Made by a program: the position numbers and the translations under genes
Notes under the pieces: model-generated
Seen by the model: the letters and a program-made list of their open reading frames with translations, nothing else
Told to the model about the DNA's origin: nothing
The model's database searches: none
DNA from: CAYLPU01 sp964385635
GTDB taxonomy: Bacteria; Chloroflexota; Anaerolineae; B4-G1
Reading direction: 5' to 3'
Assembly: GCA_964385635.1 (NCBI GenBank)
Contig: CAYLPU010000004.1
Span: 1 to 64,000, forward strand
DNA: 64,000 bases
Shown: positions 25,651-34,404 of the stretch, piece by piece
Numbering within the stretch: position 1 is the stretch's first letter
Layout: the number at the start of each line of letters is the position of its first letter

Positions 25651-26295
25651 GTGACGACCAGAGCGCGTCGCAAGCGGGAAAAGGAAGAGCGGCGGCAATC
25701 CATCCTCCAGGCAGCCCGTGAAGTGTTCTTCAAGAACGGCTTCCACCGCGCCACCGTGGACAGCGTGGCCGAGCGGGCGGAAGTCAGCAAAGGCACCGTA
25801 TACCTCTATTTTGAGAGCAAGGAGACGATCCTTGCTCATTTGCTTTTAGAGGGGTTGGATGAACTGGTCGGGAAATTGGAACAGGCTTACGCGGCGGAGG
25901 AGTCTCTCCCGGCCGACGAACGGCTGCAGCGACTGTGCCGGGCCTACCTCCGTTTTTTCGAGGAGGAGCCAGAGTATTTCCGCTTGTTAGTGGCGATGGA
26001 CCGCGGCCGTTTCCAAGACTCGGTCGAGCCGGAGGTCTATCAAAGTGTACTGTCTGCCAGTTTGGAAGGATTGGATTGGGTAGAGAGGGCGATTCAGCAG
26101 GGCATTGATGAAGGGATATTCTGCTGCTGCGACGTTCGACCCGCTGCCAGTATCCTGTGGGCAACGATGAACGGCGCGCTGGAGTTGATGGAGCATCCAC
26201 TGCGGCGGGAGATGGTGGGTGTGAAGCGCGAGACGCTCTACCAGGCAGCCCTGGAGACAGTCATCCGGGGCCTGCAAGCAACCCCCATCCGTTGA
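25651..26295 (+). CDS. TetR/AcrR-family transcriptional repressor
   Basis: 214 residues. The N-terminal helix-turn-helix is classical: IFxA-like ILQAAREVFFKNGFHRATVD, then VAERAEVSKGTVYLYFESKE. The C-terminal part is a variable ligand-binding helical domain. The start is GTG at 25651. The gene heads a plus-strand set of beta-oxidation genes and is preceded by a consensus promoter with an overlapping palindrome. By analogy with FadR-type TetR proteins it probably senses acyl-CoA and represses this set; that is inference. The final codons and the TGA stop (ATC CGT TGA) come from an ATCCGTTGAC repeat, so the original C-terminus was probably different. Confidence 0.9.
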   Translation: MTTRARRKREKEERRQSILQAAREVFFKNGFHRATVDSVAERAEVSKGTVYLYFESKETILAHLLLEGLDELVGKLEQAYAAEESLPADERLQRLCRAYLRFFEEEPEYFRLLVAMDRGRFQDSVEPEVYQSVLSASLEGLDWVERAIQQGIDEGIFCCCDVRPAASILWATMNGALELMEHPLRREMVGVKRETLYQAALETVIRGLQATPIR

Positions 26296-26373
26296 CACCA
26301 AATCCGTTGACATCGTTGATGAGAAAGCAATTCGTATCCGTATCCGTGTATCCGTTGACACCGTATCCATTGA
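26285..26373 (+). repeat. ATCCGTTGAC repeat cluster between tetR and thiolase
   Basis: Three clear ATCCGTTGACA units plus degenerate ATCCGTATCCGT units fill the gap between the regulator and the thiolase. The first unit supplies the regulator's stop codon. The cluster ends just before the thiolase ribosome site (GGAGG at 26375-26379). Confidence 0.85.
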
Positions 26374-26386
26374 TGGAGGTGCGTAA

Positions 26387-27601
26387 GTGAAGGAAGTAGT
26401 TATTGTAAGCCCAGTACGTACGCCGGTAGGAGCCCACGGCGGTGCACTGCGCAGCCAGCGGGCACAGGATCTGGCCGAGATCGTCTTCCGGGCGGTGTTC
26501 GAGCGGACGAGGCTGGACCCGGCAGTGCTGGACGAGGTGATCCTGGGCTGCATCGGCCAGCCCTCCGACGCGGCCAACATCGGCCGGGTGGCGGCACTGA
26601 TGGCAGGGGTGCCCATCGAGGTGCCAGGCTATACCGTCCAGCGCAACTGTGCCTCTGGCATACAGTCCGTCACCTCGGCTTATCAGGCCATCCAGTCCGA
26701 GGATGGGGAGATTTACCTCTGCGGCGGCACCGAGAGCATGAGCAACATCCCCTACATTCTCAAGCAGGCTCGCTGGGGCTATAAACTCCGCCACGCGGAA
26801 CTGACCGACGGCCTGTGGGAGGGGCTCACCGACCCGATATGCAACCAGATCATGGGTCACACCGCCGAGAACTTGGCGGAGAAGTACGATATCTCCCGCG
26901 AGGAGCAGGACAAGTACGCCGTTCAATCTCACAAGAAAGCCTTTATGGCCCAGCGGATGGGGAAGTTCGATGACGAGATCGTCCCTGTCGAGATTATCAA
27001 GAAGGTGGCGGGCAAGGAGGTGGCACGGGAGAAGATCATCCACGACGAGACGATCAACCCAGGCCTGACGGTGCAGAAGGCGGCTCTATACCCGACCGTG
27101 TTCAAGAAGAACGGCACTGTTACCCCGGCCAACGCCTGTGGCATCACCGATGGCGCTGCGGCCATGATCGTCTGCACGGCAGAGAAGGCGAAGGAGTTGG
27201 GCCTCAAGCCCACGGCCCGCATCGTCAGTTACGCCTACGCGGCGGTAGACCCGGCTTACATGGGCATCGGCCCAGCCTTTGCCATGCCCAAGGCTCTCAA
27301 GCGAGCGGGCCTCAGCCTGGACGACATCGGCCTGATCGAACTGAACGAGGCTTTCGCCGCCCAGGTGCTGTCTGACGCCAAGGAGATGGAGTCCCAGGGA
27401 CACAACTGGGACTGGAATAAGATCAATGTCAACGGTGGCGCAATTGCCCTGGGCCATCCAGTAGGTTGCACGGCTGCCAAATTGATCGCCACGCTGACCC
27501 ACGAGATGCAGCGGCGTGAGGTGCGTTACGGCATGGACACGATGTGCGTCGGTGGCGGTCAGGGTGGAGCGTTGATTCTGGAACGGATCCCGATGGCCTA
27601 G
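26387..27601 (+). CDS. Acetyl-CoA acetyltransferase (thiolase)
   Basis: 404 residues, a thiolase-superfamily enzyme that cleaves 3-ketoacyl-CoA or condenses two acetyl-CoA. Visible motifs are the acyl-accepting cysteine in QRNCASGIQS, the ELNEAFAAQ box, the second-site NVNGGAIALGHPVGCTAAK and CVGGGQGGALILE. The GTG start has GGAGG seven bases upstream. It is followed 23 bp later by 3-hydroxyacyl-CoA dehydrogenase and enoyl-CoA hydratase, so it catalyses the last step of the encoded beta-oxidation spiral, or the first step of a butyryl-CoA synthesis route. Confidence 0.94.
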   Translation: MKEVVIVSPVRTPVGAHGGALRSQRAQDLAEIVFRAVFERTRLDPAVLDEVILGCIGQPSDAANIGRVAALMAGVPIEVPGYTVQRNCASGIQSVTSAYQAIQSEDGEIYLCGGTESMSNIPYILKQARWGYKLRHAELTDGLWEGLTDPICNQIMGHTAENLAEKYDISREEQDKYAVQSHKKAFMAQRMGKFDDEIVPVEIIKKVAGKEVAREKIIHDETINPGLTVQKAALYPTVFKKNGTVTPANACGITDGAAAMIVCTAEKAKELGLKPTARIVSYAYAAVDPAYMGIGPAFAMPKALKRAGLSLDDIGLIELNEAFAAQVLSDAKEMESQGHNWDWNKINVNGGAIALGHPVGCTAAKLIATLTHEMQRREVRYGMDTMCVGGGQGGALILERIPMA

Positions 27602-27624
27602 AAAGTAAACGAGGAGGAAGTAAC

Positions 27625-28848
27625 ATGTACATTTTCAAAGCCGCAGTGGTCGGCGCAGGGACGATGGGTGGCGAGATCGCCCAGGTCATCACGTACTCCG
27701 GCTTGCCAGTAGTGCTCAAGGACATCGACCAGGAGATGCTGGATAAGGGGATGGAGAAAGCACGCTCCATCTACCAACGCCGGGTGGATAAAGGCAAGAT
27801 GAGCGCGGGCGACATGGAGTCCAAACTGGACCTGATCACGCCGACTATCACGTACGACGAGCTCGAGGACGTGGACATCGTCATCGAGGCAGTGCCCGAA
27901 AAGATGGGAATTAAGCAGGCCGTGTTCAAAGAATTAGAAGAGGTCTGCCCCGAACAGACGATCTTCGCCAGCAATACCTCGGCCCTTTCGATCTCCGAGA
28001 TGGGCGCGGCCACGAACAAGCCGCACAAGATGATAGGTATGCACTTCTTCAACCCCGCCAGCGTCATGAAACTGGTCGAGGTCATCCCGGGCCTCGACAC
28101 TGACCAGGAGACAGTGGATGACGTGGTGATGTTTGCCGAGAGCCTGCGCAAGCTCCCAGTAGTGGTCCAAGAGTGCCCTGGCTTCCTGGTCAACCGGCTG
28201 CTGATGCCCTACCTCAATGAGGCAACCAAGGCACTGGAGGAGGGAGCAGCGACGGCGGCGGAGATTGACCAGGTGGTCGTGGAGTGGGGCATGCCGATAG
28301 GGCCCTTTACGCTGATGGATATGCTGGGCATTGACGTGTGCGGCCACGTGGGAGAGTATCTGTATTCCGAGTACGGTGAGCGGATGAGCCCAGCCCCCCT
28401 GTTCATGAGGCTAGTCGAGGCCGGACGGATGGGCGAGAAGTCCAGTGCTGGTTTCTTCGACCACCCAGGAGGCGAGTCGGACGTGGTCAATGGGATGATC
28501 AAAGAGCTTCAGGAAGCCGGCGCTGTGCCCACTGGGACGGAGTTCTCCATCAATCGATTGATGTACCCTCTGATCAACGAGGCCGCACTCTGTGTTCAGG
28601 AAAACATCGCCAGTATCACCGACATTGACATGTCAATGGTCGCCGGCACGGGAATGACCCACGATGGAGAACGAGTTGGCCCCCTGGTCATCGCCGACAA
28701 GATCGGCCTGGACGTGGTGGTGGAGACGTTGGAGACCCTGGAGAAGGAACTGGGTCCCCGCTTTCGTCCCGCCCGCCCGCTCAAGTTGCGCGTCCGTGCC
28801 GGGCACCTGGGGGAAAAGACAGGGAAAGGATTCCACGAGTACGCATAA
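27625..28848 (+). CDS. 3-hydroxyacyl-CoA dehydrogenase
   Basis: 407 residues from the ATG at 27625 (GAGGAGG upstream); an earlier in-frame ATG at 27544 lies inside the thiolase gene and is unlikely. The N-terminal Rossmann motif is VVGAGTMGGEIAQV. The catalytic region shows IEAVPE, SNTSALSISEM and GMHFFNPASVMKLVEVI (His of the active-site pair), then ECPGFLVNRLLMPYLNEA. The C-terminal half has two 3HCDH_C domains. It oxidises L-3-hydroxyacyl-CoA with NAD+. The gene lies between the thiolase and an enoyl-CoA hydratase with short spacers, so they form one operon. Confidence 0.94.
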   Translation: MYIFKAAVVGAGTMGGEIAQVITYSGLPVVLKDIDQEMLDKGMEKARSIYQRRVDKGKMSAGDMESKLDLITPTITYDELEDVDIVIEAVPEKMGIKQAVFKELEEVCPEQTIFASNTSALSISEMGAATNKPHKMIGMHFFNPASVMKLVEVIPGLDTDQETVDDVVMFAESLRKLPVVVQECPGFLVNRLLMPYLNEATKALEEGAATAAEIDQVVVEWGMPIGPFTLMDMLGIDVCGHVGEYLYSEYGERMSPAPLFMRLVEAGRMGEKSSAGFFDHPGGESDVVNGMIKELQEAGAVPTGTEFSINRLMYPLINEAALCVQENIASITDIDMSMVAGTGMTHDGERVGPLVIADKIGLDVVVETLETLEKELGPRFRPARPLKLRVRAGHLGEKTGKGFHEYA

Positions 28849-28871
28849 GTGCATTACGAGGAGAGTGAAAA

Positions 28872-29666
28872 ATGGCCGAATGGCAAAACATCCGAACCGA
28901 GGTCGCAGACAAGATCGCGGTGCTGACGATTGATCACCCGCCGGTCAACTCTTTCAACACGCAGGTGGTGACGGAACTGGACGAGGCGATTGACGAACTA
29001 CTGGCGGACGACGCGGTCAAGGCCATCATCATCACCGGCGGCGGAACCAACGCCTTTGTCGCCGGGGCGGACATCCCCGAGATCAAGGATTTGTTTGAAA
29101 AGGCCGAGGACGCCGCCGCCAATGAGTTTATCGAGCGGGGGCATAGGACCTTCCTCAAGATCGAGAACTCGCCCAAGCCGGTCATCGCCGCCATCAACGG
29201 CTTCTGCCTGGGCGGCGGGCTGGAACTGGCGATGGCCTGCCACATACGCATCTGCTCCGACCGGGCGCGGCTGGGGCAACCGGAGATCAACTTAGGCATC
29301 ATCCCCGGCTGGGGCGGCACACAGCGACTAGCCCGCCTCACGAACAAGGGGAAGGCCATTGAGCTGATCCTCACCGGCGACATGATCACTGCCCAGGAGG
29401 CCTATCGGGTGGGTCTGGTGAACAAGGTGGTGCCAGCCGGGGCAGTGTTGAAAGAGGCACAGGGCTTGGCTCGCAAGACCGTCTCCAAGTCGAAGTTCCC
29501 CATCGCTGCCGCGCTGCGGGCCATCTCCGAAGGGCTGCAGGTTTCCATTGAGGAGGGACTCAAGATTGAGGCGGAGCAGTTCGTGATCCTGAAGGACAAG
29601 CAAGACCCCATTGAGGGGATCAGCGCCTTCCTGGAGAAACGACAGCCGCAGTTCAAGGACAAGTGA
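28872..29666 (+). CDS. Enoyl-CoA hydratase/isomerase family protein
   Basis: 264 residues, crotonase fold. Oxyanion-hole segments are visible: AFVAGADIPEI and NGFCLGGGLELAMACHIR. The second catalytic region is GQPEINLGIIPGWGGTQRL, containing the Glu pair expected of hydratases. It hydrates trans-2-enoyl-CoA to 3-hydroxyacyl-CoA. The ribosome site GAGGAGAG lies before the ATG. It ends the first part of the operon; the following 390 bp are repeat-rich and non-coding. Confidence 0.93.
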   Translation: MAEWQNIRTEVADKIAVLTIDHPPVNSFNTQVVTELDEAIDELLADDAVKAIIITGGGTNAFVAGADIPEIKDLFEKAEDAAANEFIERGHRTFLKIENSPKPVIAAINGFCLGGGLELAMACHIRICSDRARLGQPEINLGIIPGWGGTQRLARLTNKGKAIELILTGDMITAQEAYRVGLVNKVVPAGAVLKEAQGLARKTVSKSKFPIAAALRAISEGLQVSIEEGLKIEAEQFVILKDKQDPIEGISAFLEKRQPQFKDK

Positions 29667-29721
29667 CGAAGAAGTATTCAGCCACCCTTGTGAAGGTTAC
29701 GCACAGCCCCGGTGGGGGCCA

Positions 29722-29819
29722 AGAAACCGGGTTTTTCGTACAGGGAGACCTCCCTGGCAACAGAAAAGCACCTGCAAGCAATACTACTCCGCTTGTGGAG
29801 CCCCAAAAACCCGGTTTCT
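29722..29819. repeat. AGAAACCGGGTTTTT inverted repeat
   Basis: 15-bp arms at 29722-29736 and 29805-29819 are exact reverse complements. The same palindromic unit, with one changed base and only a 4-nt loop, is inserted inside the HdrA gene at 46870-46903, so this is a dispersed repeat family. Confidence 0.75.
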
Positions 29820-29973
29820 GAACGGATACACCTTTGTAAGGGTTTCTGTCGCTTTGGCAGGACCGTGTTCTGATGCCGTGGCCAACAATGGACTCTGCAT
29901 CGCAGTCACATCACCGCCTGTCGTAGGCAACAACGTAGCACCATCGCCGGGATCAGAACCGTTACCTGTAGGT

Positions 29974-30025
29974 GCTCCGGCCCCGTTGCCTCATCGCATC
30001 CACCGTATCAGCACGGGGCCGGAGC
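29974..30025 (+). promoter_or_regulatory. 13-bp inverted repeat upstream of acyl-CoA dehydrogenase
   Basis: GCTCCGGCCCCGT (29974-29986) pairs perfectly with 30013-30025 across a 26-nt loop. It ends 34 bp before the ATG at 30060. It could be an attenuator or terminator for the upstream genes, or a binding site. No T-run follows. Confidence 0.4.
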
Positions 30026-30059
30026 GCCCGGATAATTGATAGCCTCAGGAGGGCTGGCT

Positions 30060-31232
30060 ATGGACTTTACCTTCAGTGAGGAACAAGAGATGTTCCACGC
30101 TATGTTCCGGGATTTCTCCGCCAAGGAAGTCGCACCCAAAGCTGAGGAGCTTGATCACGAGGAGCAACCGCCTTTGGACACGCTCCGCAAAGCGGCCAAC
30201 CAGGGCTTCCTTGGGGCAACGCTACCTGAGGATTACCTCGGCGCGGAGTTAGATTATGTGAGTTATGCCCTGCTCATTGAGACGCTGGCTAGAGACTGTA
30301 TGTCTACCGCCGTGACGCTGGCGACACACGTAAGCCTGGTAGCGATGAGCATCCTGGAGCACGGTACCGATGCTCAGAAGGAGGAGTGGCTCCCACCGAT
30401 GGCTGCTGGCGAGATGATCGGCAGTTTCGCCCTCACCGAGCCAGATGCCGGGAGCGACGCGATGGCCCTTCAGACCCGTGCCACCTACCTCCCTCCCCTC
30501 ACAGGGGGAGGACAAGAGGGGGGGATGATCCTGGATGGAGTCAAGACCTGGGTTGCCAACGGCGAAATTGCTGGTCTCTCTCTGGTCTTCGCCCAGGGGC
30601 CGGTGGGAGTCGAGGCTTTCCTGGTCCCCAAGGACGCCACAGGGCTGACGGTGGGTTACCGGGAGCCGACCCTGGGGCTACGCAGCGTGACCTTCAACAC
30701 CCTCTACCTGGAGAGTTGCCGGGTGCCGGAGGCCAACCGGCTCGGCGAGCCCGGCGAGGGGTGGACGGTGGCGCAGCGGGCGCAGAATCGCATGGCGGTC
30801 GCGCTGGCAGCAGCCGGGTTGGGCGTGTCGGAGAACACCCTGGACGTGGCGGCTCAGTATGCCACCGAGCGGGTACAGTTCGGCGTCCCCATCGCCAAAA
30901 AGCAAGCCATCCAATCCTACATAGCCGAGGCAATGGGGGAGGTGGAGGCATTGCGCTACCTGGTCTACCACGCTGCCTGGCTGGCCGACCAGGGTGGTGA
31001 CTTCTCCTTCGACGCCTCGGTGGTCAAGGCCTTTGGCGCTCGCGTCGCCTGCAGCGTCACCAACCGCATGGTCCAGGTGATGGGCGGCTACGGCTACATG
31101 GAGGACTACCCAATGGCCCGCAAGTACCGGGATGCCCGCGCTTTGAGCATCATCGGCGGGCCGACAGAACTGCATGACATCCGGGTTGCTCAGCGGATAT
31201 TCGCTGACCTGGACCTCGAGATCGCGCCGTAG
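30060..31232 (+). CDS. Acyl-CoA dehydrogenase (first)
   Basis: 390 residues from the ATG at 30060 with AGGAGGG upstream. Acyl-CoA dehydrogenase fold: SEEQEMF start, FALTEPDAGSDAMALQTRA, ERVQFGVPIAKKQAIQ, and QVMGGYGYMEDYPMARKYRDAR. FAD-dependent, it passes electrons to the EtfBA encoded downstream. Two oddities. The usual YEGTSEIQ segment holding the catalytic glutamate reads IGGPTELHD, so the base may be elsewhere, as in isovaleryl/long-chain types. Also, about residues 142-155 contain PPLTGGGQEGG, encoded by a C/G-run hairpin repeat (30490-30526) that looks inserted in frame. Confidence 0.9.
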   Translation: MDFTFSEEQEMFHAMFRDFSAKEVAPKAEELDHEEQPPLDTLRKAANQGFLGATLPEDYLGAELDYVSYALLIETLARDCMSTAVTLATHVSLVAMSILEHGTDAQKEEWLPPMAAGEMIGSFALTEPDAGSDAMALQTRATYLPPLTGGGQEGGMILDGVKTWVANGEIAGLSLVFAQGPVGVEAFLVPKDATGLTVGYREPTLGLRSVTFNTLYLESCRVPEANRLGEPGEGWTVAQRAQNRMAVALAAAGLGVSENTLDVAAQYATERVQFGVPIAKKQAIQSYIAEAMGEVEALRYLVYHAAWLADQGGDFSFDASVVKAFGARVACSVTNRMVQVMGGYGYMEDYPMARKYRDARALSIIGGPTELHDIRVAQRIFADLDLEIAP

Positions 31233-31243
31233 GAGGTGGAAAC

Positions 31244-32410
31244 ATGGATTTCACGTTTTCTCCAGAACACATCGCACTGCGCCGGATGATCCGGGAGTTC
31301 GCCGAGACCGAGATCGCCCCTATAGCGGCGGAGCTTGACCGGGAACACAGGGTGCCCTTCGAGGTGCTGCGCAAACTCGGCGAAATCGGCCTCCTGGGCG
31401 TCTGCTTTCCGCAGGAATACGGCGGCATGGGGGCCGGTGAGATGGGCTACTGCATCCTGATGGAGGAACTGGGCCGGGTCTGCACCTCCACGGGAACCAA
31501 CGTCGGCGCTCACATCGGCATCGGCGCTATGGCGATCCACCTGGATGGTACTCCAGAGCAGAAGGAGAAGTACCTGACGCCGTTGGCACGTGGAGAGAAG
31601 ATCGCCGCCTTTGGCCTGACCGAGTCCGGTGCCGGCTCCGACGCCGCATCCGTCCGCACCCGTGCCGTCCGTGAGGGAGACTCCTGGATCCTGGACGGGA
31701 GCAAGGTCTTTATCACCAACGGCGGCTACGCGGACATCGTGACTGTGATGGCAGTGACCGATCCGACGCTGGGTGCCCGGGGCGGCATCACCGCCTTCAT
31801 CGTCGAGACCGACTGGGAAGGTTTCTCGGTCGCCCGGGAAGAGGACAAGATGGGCATCCGGGGCACCAGCACTGCCGAGTTGGTCTTCGAGGAACTGCGG
31901 GTTCCCCATGAGAACGTGCTGGGAAAGGTGGGGGAGGGGTTTATTCCCTTCATGAAGTCGCTGGACATGGGCCGGCTGACGCTGGGGGCGGCCTGTGTGG
32001 GCGGCGCCCAGATGGCGCTGGAGACGGCCGTTCGCTGGGCCAAAACCCGTAAGCAGTTCGGCGTGGAACTGGCGCACAAGCAGTCGGTGCAGTGGAAGAT
32101 CGCCAACATGGCCACAGAGCTCGAGGCGCTGCGTAGCCTGGTCTACCGGGTGGCCTGGTTGGTGGACACCGGGCAGCCCTTCAGCCAACTGGCGGCGATG
32201 TGCAAGTTATACGGTTCCGAGGTGGCCTCACGGGCTATTGACACGGCCCTGCAGATCCACGGCGGGCTTGGCTTCTCGCGGGACTTTCCCCTCGAGCGAG
32301 GTTTCCGCGACGCCCGCATCGGCGAGATCTACGAGGGCACTAGTGAGATTCAGCGCATCGTCATTGCCAGCAACATCTTCCGCGAGCACGGCGTGCGGAT
32401 CAGACCATAA
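31244..32410 (+). CDS. Acyl-CoA dehydrogenase (second)
   Basis: 388 residues, an orthodox member of the family: FGLTESGAGSDAASVRTRAV, KVFITNGGYAD, KTRKQFGVELAHKQ, QIHGGLGFSRDFPLER and the active-site IYEGTSEIQRIVIA with the catalytic glutamate intact. It oxidises an acyl-CoA (probably short chain) using FAD and reduces electron transfer flavoprotein. It starts 11 bp after the first dehydrogenase, with AGGAGG upstream, and is 12 bp before etfB, so these four genes form one transcriptional unit. Confidence 0.95.
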   Translation: MDFTFSPEHIALRRMIREFAETEIAPIAAELDREHRVPFEVLRKLGEIGLLGVCFPQEYGGMGAGEMGYCILMEELGRVCTSTGTNVGAHIGIGAMAIHLDGTPEQKEKYLTPLARGEKIAAFGLTESGAGSDAASVRTRAVREGDSWILDGSKVFITNGGYADIVTVMAVTDPTLGARGGITAFIVETDWEGFSVAREEDKMGIRGTSTAELVFEELRVPHENVLGKVGEGFIPFMKSLDMGRLTLGAACVGGAQMALETAVRWAKTRKQFGVELAHKQSVQWKIANMATELEALRSLVYRVAWLVDTGQPFSQLAAMCKLYGSEVASRAIDTALQIHGGLGFSRDFPLERGFRDARIGEIYEGTSEIQRIVIASNIFREHGVRIRP

Positions 32411-32422
32411 GGAGGTGCGGCT

Positions 32423-33211
32423 ATGCAAATTGTCGTGATTCTTGGACGAGTTCTCGACCCCAGCGGCATCGTGGTCAAAGGAAAGGCAGGCCGCATCTTC
32501 GTCAACCGGGAAGAGTATATGCTCCAGCCAGCCGACCGCTGCGCGCTGGAGGCGGCGCTGCGCATCAAGGATGGTACCGGCGCCGGGGTAGTGGCCCTCC
32601 CACGGAGCCCGCTGCCTGATGACGATGTGCTCCGCCAAGCGCTGGCCACCGGCGCAGACCGCGCGGTTTACCTGACCGGCGACGGGTTCAAGGGGGCTGA
32701 TGCCGCGGTCATGGCCCGGGTGCTGGCGGCAACAGTGGAGCGACTGGGAGGGACAGACCTTGTCCTGGTCGGTGCGACTACAATGGACACGGGGCAGAGC
32801 CAACTGGGCTCTCGGCTGGCCGAGGCTTTGGGCTGGCCTCAAGTCATCGGAGCCTGGCAGGTAGAAGCAGTTGATGGAAAAGTGCGGGTGGTCCGCCAGG
32901 AAGGAAGTAACTACGTAACCGCCGAGGCAGACCTGCCTGCGGTCGTCACCATGCTGTCCGGGGCGCTCAAGCCCCGCTATCCCAATGGCGTCCGCCTGAT
33001 CAACATCTACAAAGACGTGGGGGAGATCGCGGAGGCCTTGGAACGGTGGGACGTGGCCGATCTGGTATCCGTTGACACCCTCAAACCGCTCTTGGAACGA
33101 CGCGGGCGGGACTTCCCGCCGGAGCGGGAGCGAGGAGTGCGCGTGAACGGCACGCTGGAGGAAATGGCCCAGGCAGCAACCGATGCGCTCCAGCAGCGGA
33201 TAGGAGGGTAA
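32423..33211 (+). CDS. etfB: Electron transfer flavoprotein, beta subunit
   Basis: 262 residues. It begins VVILGRVLDP, with RIFVNREEYMLQPADRCALEAALRIKD and ALATGADRAVYL, typical of the AMP-binding beta subunit. TTMDTGQSQLGSRLAEALGWP matches the conserved ETF beta segment. It forms a heterodimer with EtfA and accepts electrons from acyl-CoA dehydrogenases. An ATCCGTTGACACC unit lies in frame (33067-33079) near the C-terminus, giving SVDT. Confidence 0.92.
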   Translation: MQIVVILGRVLDPSGIVVKGKAGRIFVNREEYMLQPADRCALEAALRIKDGTGAGVVALPRSPLPDDDVLRQALATGADRAVYLTGDGFKGADAAVMARVLAATVERLGGTDLVLVGATTMDTGQSQLGSRLAEALGWPQVIGAWQVEAVDGKVRVVRQEGSNYVTAEADLPAVVTMLSGALKPRYPNGVRLINIYKDVGEIAEALERWDVADLVSVDTLKPLLERRGRDFPPERERGVRVNGTLEEMAQAATDALQQRIGG

Positions 33212-33221
33212 AGAGGGTACT

Positions 33222-34271
33222 ATGGATGCATCATATCTCGACCTGCTGATGGCCCAACAGGAGGAAGTCACCGAGGAAGCGATCGGAGGAGGAGGCGTCT
33301 GGGTCGTGGCCGATGTCGTGGATGGCGCAGTGGCCCCGGTGACACTAGAGGCGCTGGGGGCAGCCCGCACCCTGGCCGACTCGCTGGGTGCCTACGTCTA
33401 TGGGGTTCTGCTGGGCGAGGGTGTGATCGACCTGGCACAGACCCTCTACCAGGCCGGAGCGGACGGCACTCACGTGGCCGATCATCCCTCGCTGGCTCAG
33501 TTCGCATTGGAGCCTTACCTGAAGGCGCTCTCCGACCTCTTCGAGGCGGAGCAACCGGAGATAGTTATCTTCGGGGCCACCGCCCAGGGTCAGGAACTAG
33601 CGCCGAGGCTGGCGCAGCGCACAGGTGGCGGGCTGATCGAGCACGTGATGACGACCAGCCTGGACGAGTCCACCCGGACGGTGCAGGGCGCTATCCCCAT
33701 CTACGGCGGTGAATACTTCGAGATCGTCGCCTGCCCATCCGTTGACCCCCGCCCGCAGTTCCTCACCATCGAACCGGGCGCTTTCCCCGCTCCATTCATG
33801 GACGAGTACCGCAAGGGGGAGCCTACGACGCTTGAGGTCGAGCCGGTGGAGCCTGCCGTGCGCGTGGTGGGGCCTGCCGCCGACTTTGAGCCGCCTCCGG
33901 TGCCGCTTGATCAAGCCCCGGTGATCGTGGCCGCCGGGCGACAGGCGGGGGACTTTGAGATGGTGAAGCGGCTGGCGACGGCGCTGGGCGGCCAAGTCGC
34001 CGGCGACCGGGGAGCACGGGACGCGGGCTGGATTGACCCCGAGCAGATCGTGGACGTGCGTAGCGTGACAGTCGCACCCGATGTCTACGTCGCGGTGGGC
34101 ATCCGGGGCGACACGTTCCACAACGCCGCCATTGAGGAGGCGAAGTTCATCCTCGCCATCCACCCTGACCCAAAGGCGTCTATTTTCGCCCTCGCCGATC
34201 TGTGCCTCGAGGCTGACCCAGCCGAGGTTCTCCCGGTGCTGCTGGAACCGTTGGGACAACCACAGTCATAG
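33222..34271 (+). CDS. etfA: Electron transfer flavoprotein, alpha subunit
   Basis: 349 residues. The N-terminal ETF domain has WVVADVVDG, VYGVLLGEGV and PEIVIFGATAQGQELAPRLA. The C-terminal FAD domain has VIVAAGRQAGDFEMVKRLA and ILAIHPDPKASIFALADLCL. The usual GxSGxxQH stretch reads GIRGDTFHNAAI, so FAD contacts may be unusual. An in-frame ATCCGTTGACCCC unit (33738-33750) encodes PSVDP between strands. The gene ends the plus-strand operon, followed by a strong stem-loop. Confidence 0.9.
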   Translation: MDASYLDLLMAQQEEVTEEAIGGGGVWVVADVVDGAVAPVTLEALGAARTLADSLGAYVYGVLLGEGVIDLAQTLYQAGADGTHVADHPSLAQFALEPYLKALSDLFEAEQPEIVIFGATAQGQELAPRLAQRTGGGLIEHVMTTSLDESTRTVQGAIPIYGGEYFEIVACPSVDPRPQFLTIEPGAFPAPFMDEYRKGEPTTLEVEPVEPAVRVVGPAADFEPPPVPLDQAPVIVAAGRQAGDFEMVKRLATALGGQVAGDRGARDAGWIDPEQIVDVRSVTVAPDVYVAVGIRGDTFHNAAIEEAKFILAIHPDPKASIFALADLCLEADPAEVLPVLLEPLGQPQS

Positions 34272-34300
34272 ACACAGCCGTAGCAGTTGACAAACACCGT

Positions 34301-34334
34301 CGGCCCGGTCGGGGCACACACCCCGGCCGGGCCG
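34301..34334. terminator. Strong GC stem-loop between etfA and the convergent kor operon
   Basis: Arms 34301-34314 and 34321-34334 (CGGCCCGGTCGGGG with CCCCGGCCGGGCCG) form a 14-bp stem with one G-T pair and a 6-nt loop. The position between convergent transcription units fits a shared terminator, although the following T-run is short. Confidence 0.7.
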
Positions 34335-34361
34335 TTGTCCGCAGCGTCGCAAGGTGTACTT

Positions 34362-34404
34362 ATCCGCATCCGTTGACACCCTATCCGTTGACACCGTTGA
34401 CACC
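34362..34404 (+). repeat. ATCCGTTGAC repeat at the 3' end of the beta-gamma fusion gene
   Basis: Three TTGACA-core units with 15- and 9-bp spacing. The minus-strand gene ends inside this repeat, which encodes its terminal GVNGVNG and places the TAG stop at 34381-34383. Confidence 0.85.

Larger units (their letters stand above)
29667..30059. other. Repeat-rich intergenic region before the acyl-CoA dehydrogenases
   Basis: No gene is supported. It contains a CCTTGTGAAGG-like word (29686), the AAACCGGGTTT inverted repeat (29722-29819) and a 13-bp inverted repeat close to the next gene (29974-30025). The open frame across it is caused by biased composition and lacks recognisable protein features. 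Confidence 0.6.

Noticed and set aside
29611..30039. 142-codon plus-strand open frame between enoyl-CoA hydratase and acyl-CoA dehydrogenase
   Set aside because: It overlaps the hydratase gene, crosses an inverted repeat and shows no protein-family pattern or ribosome site.
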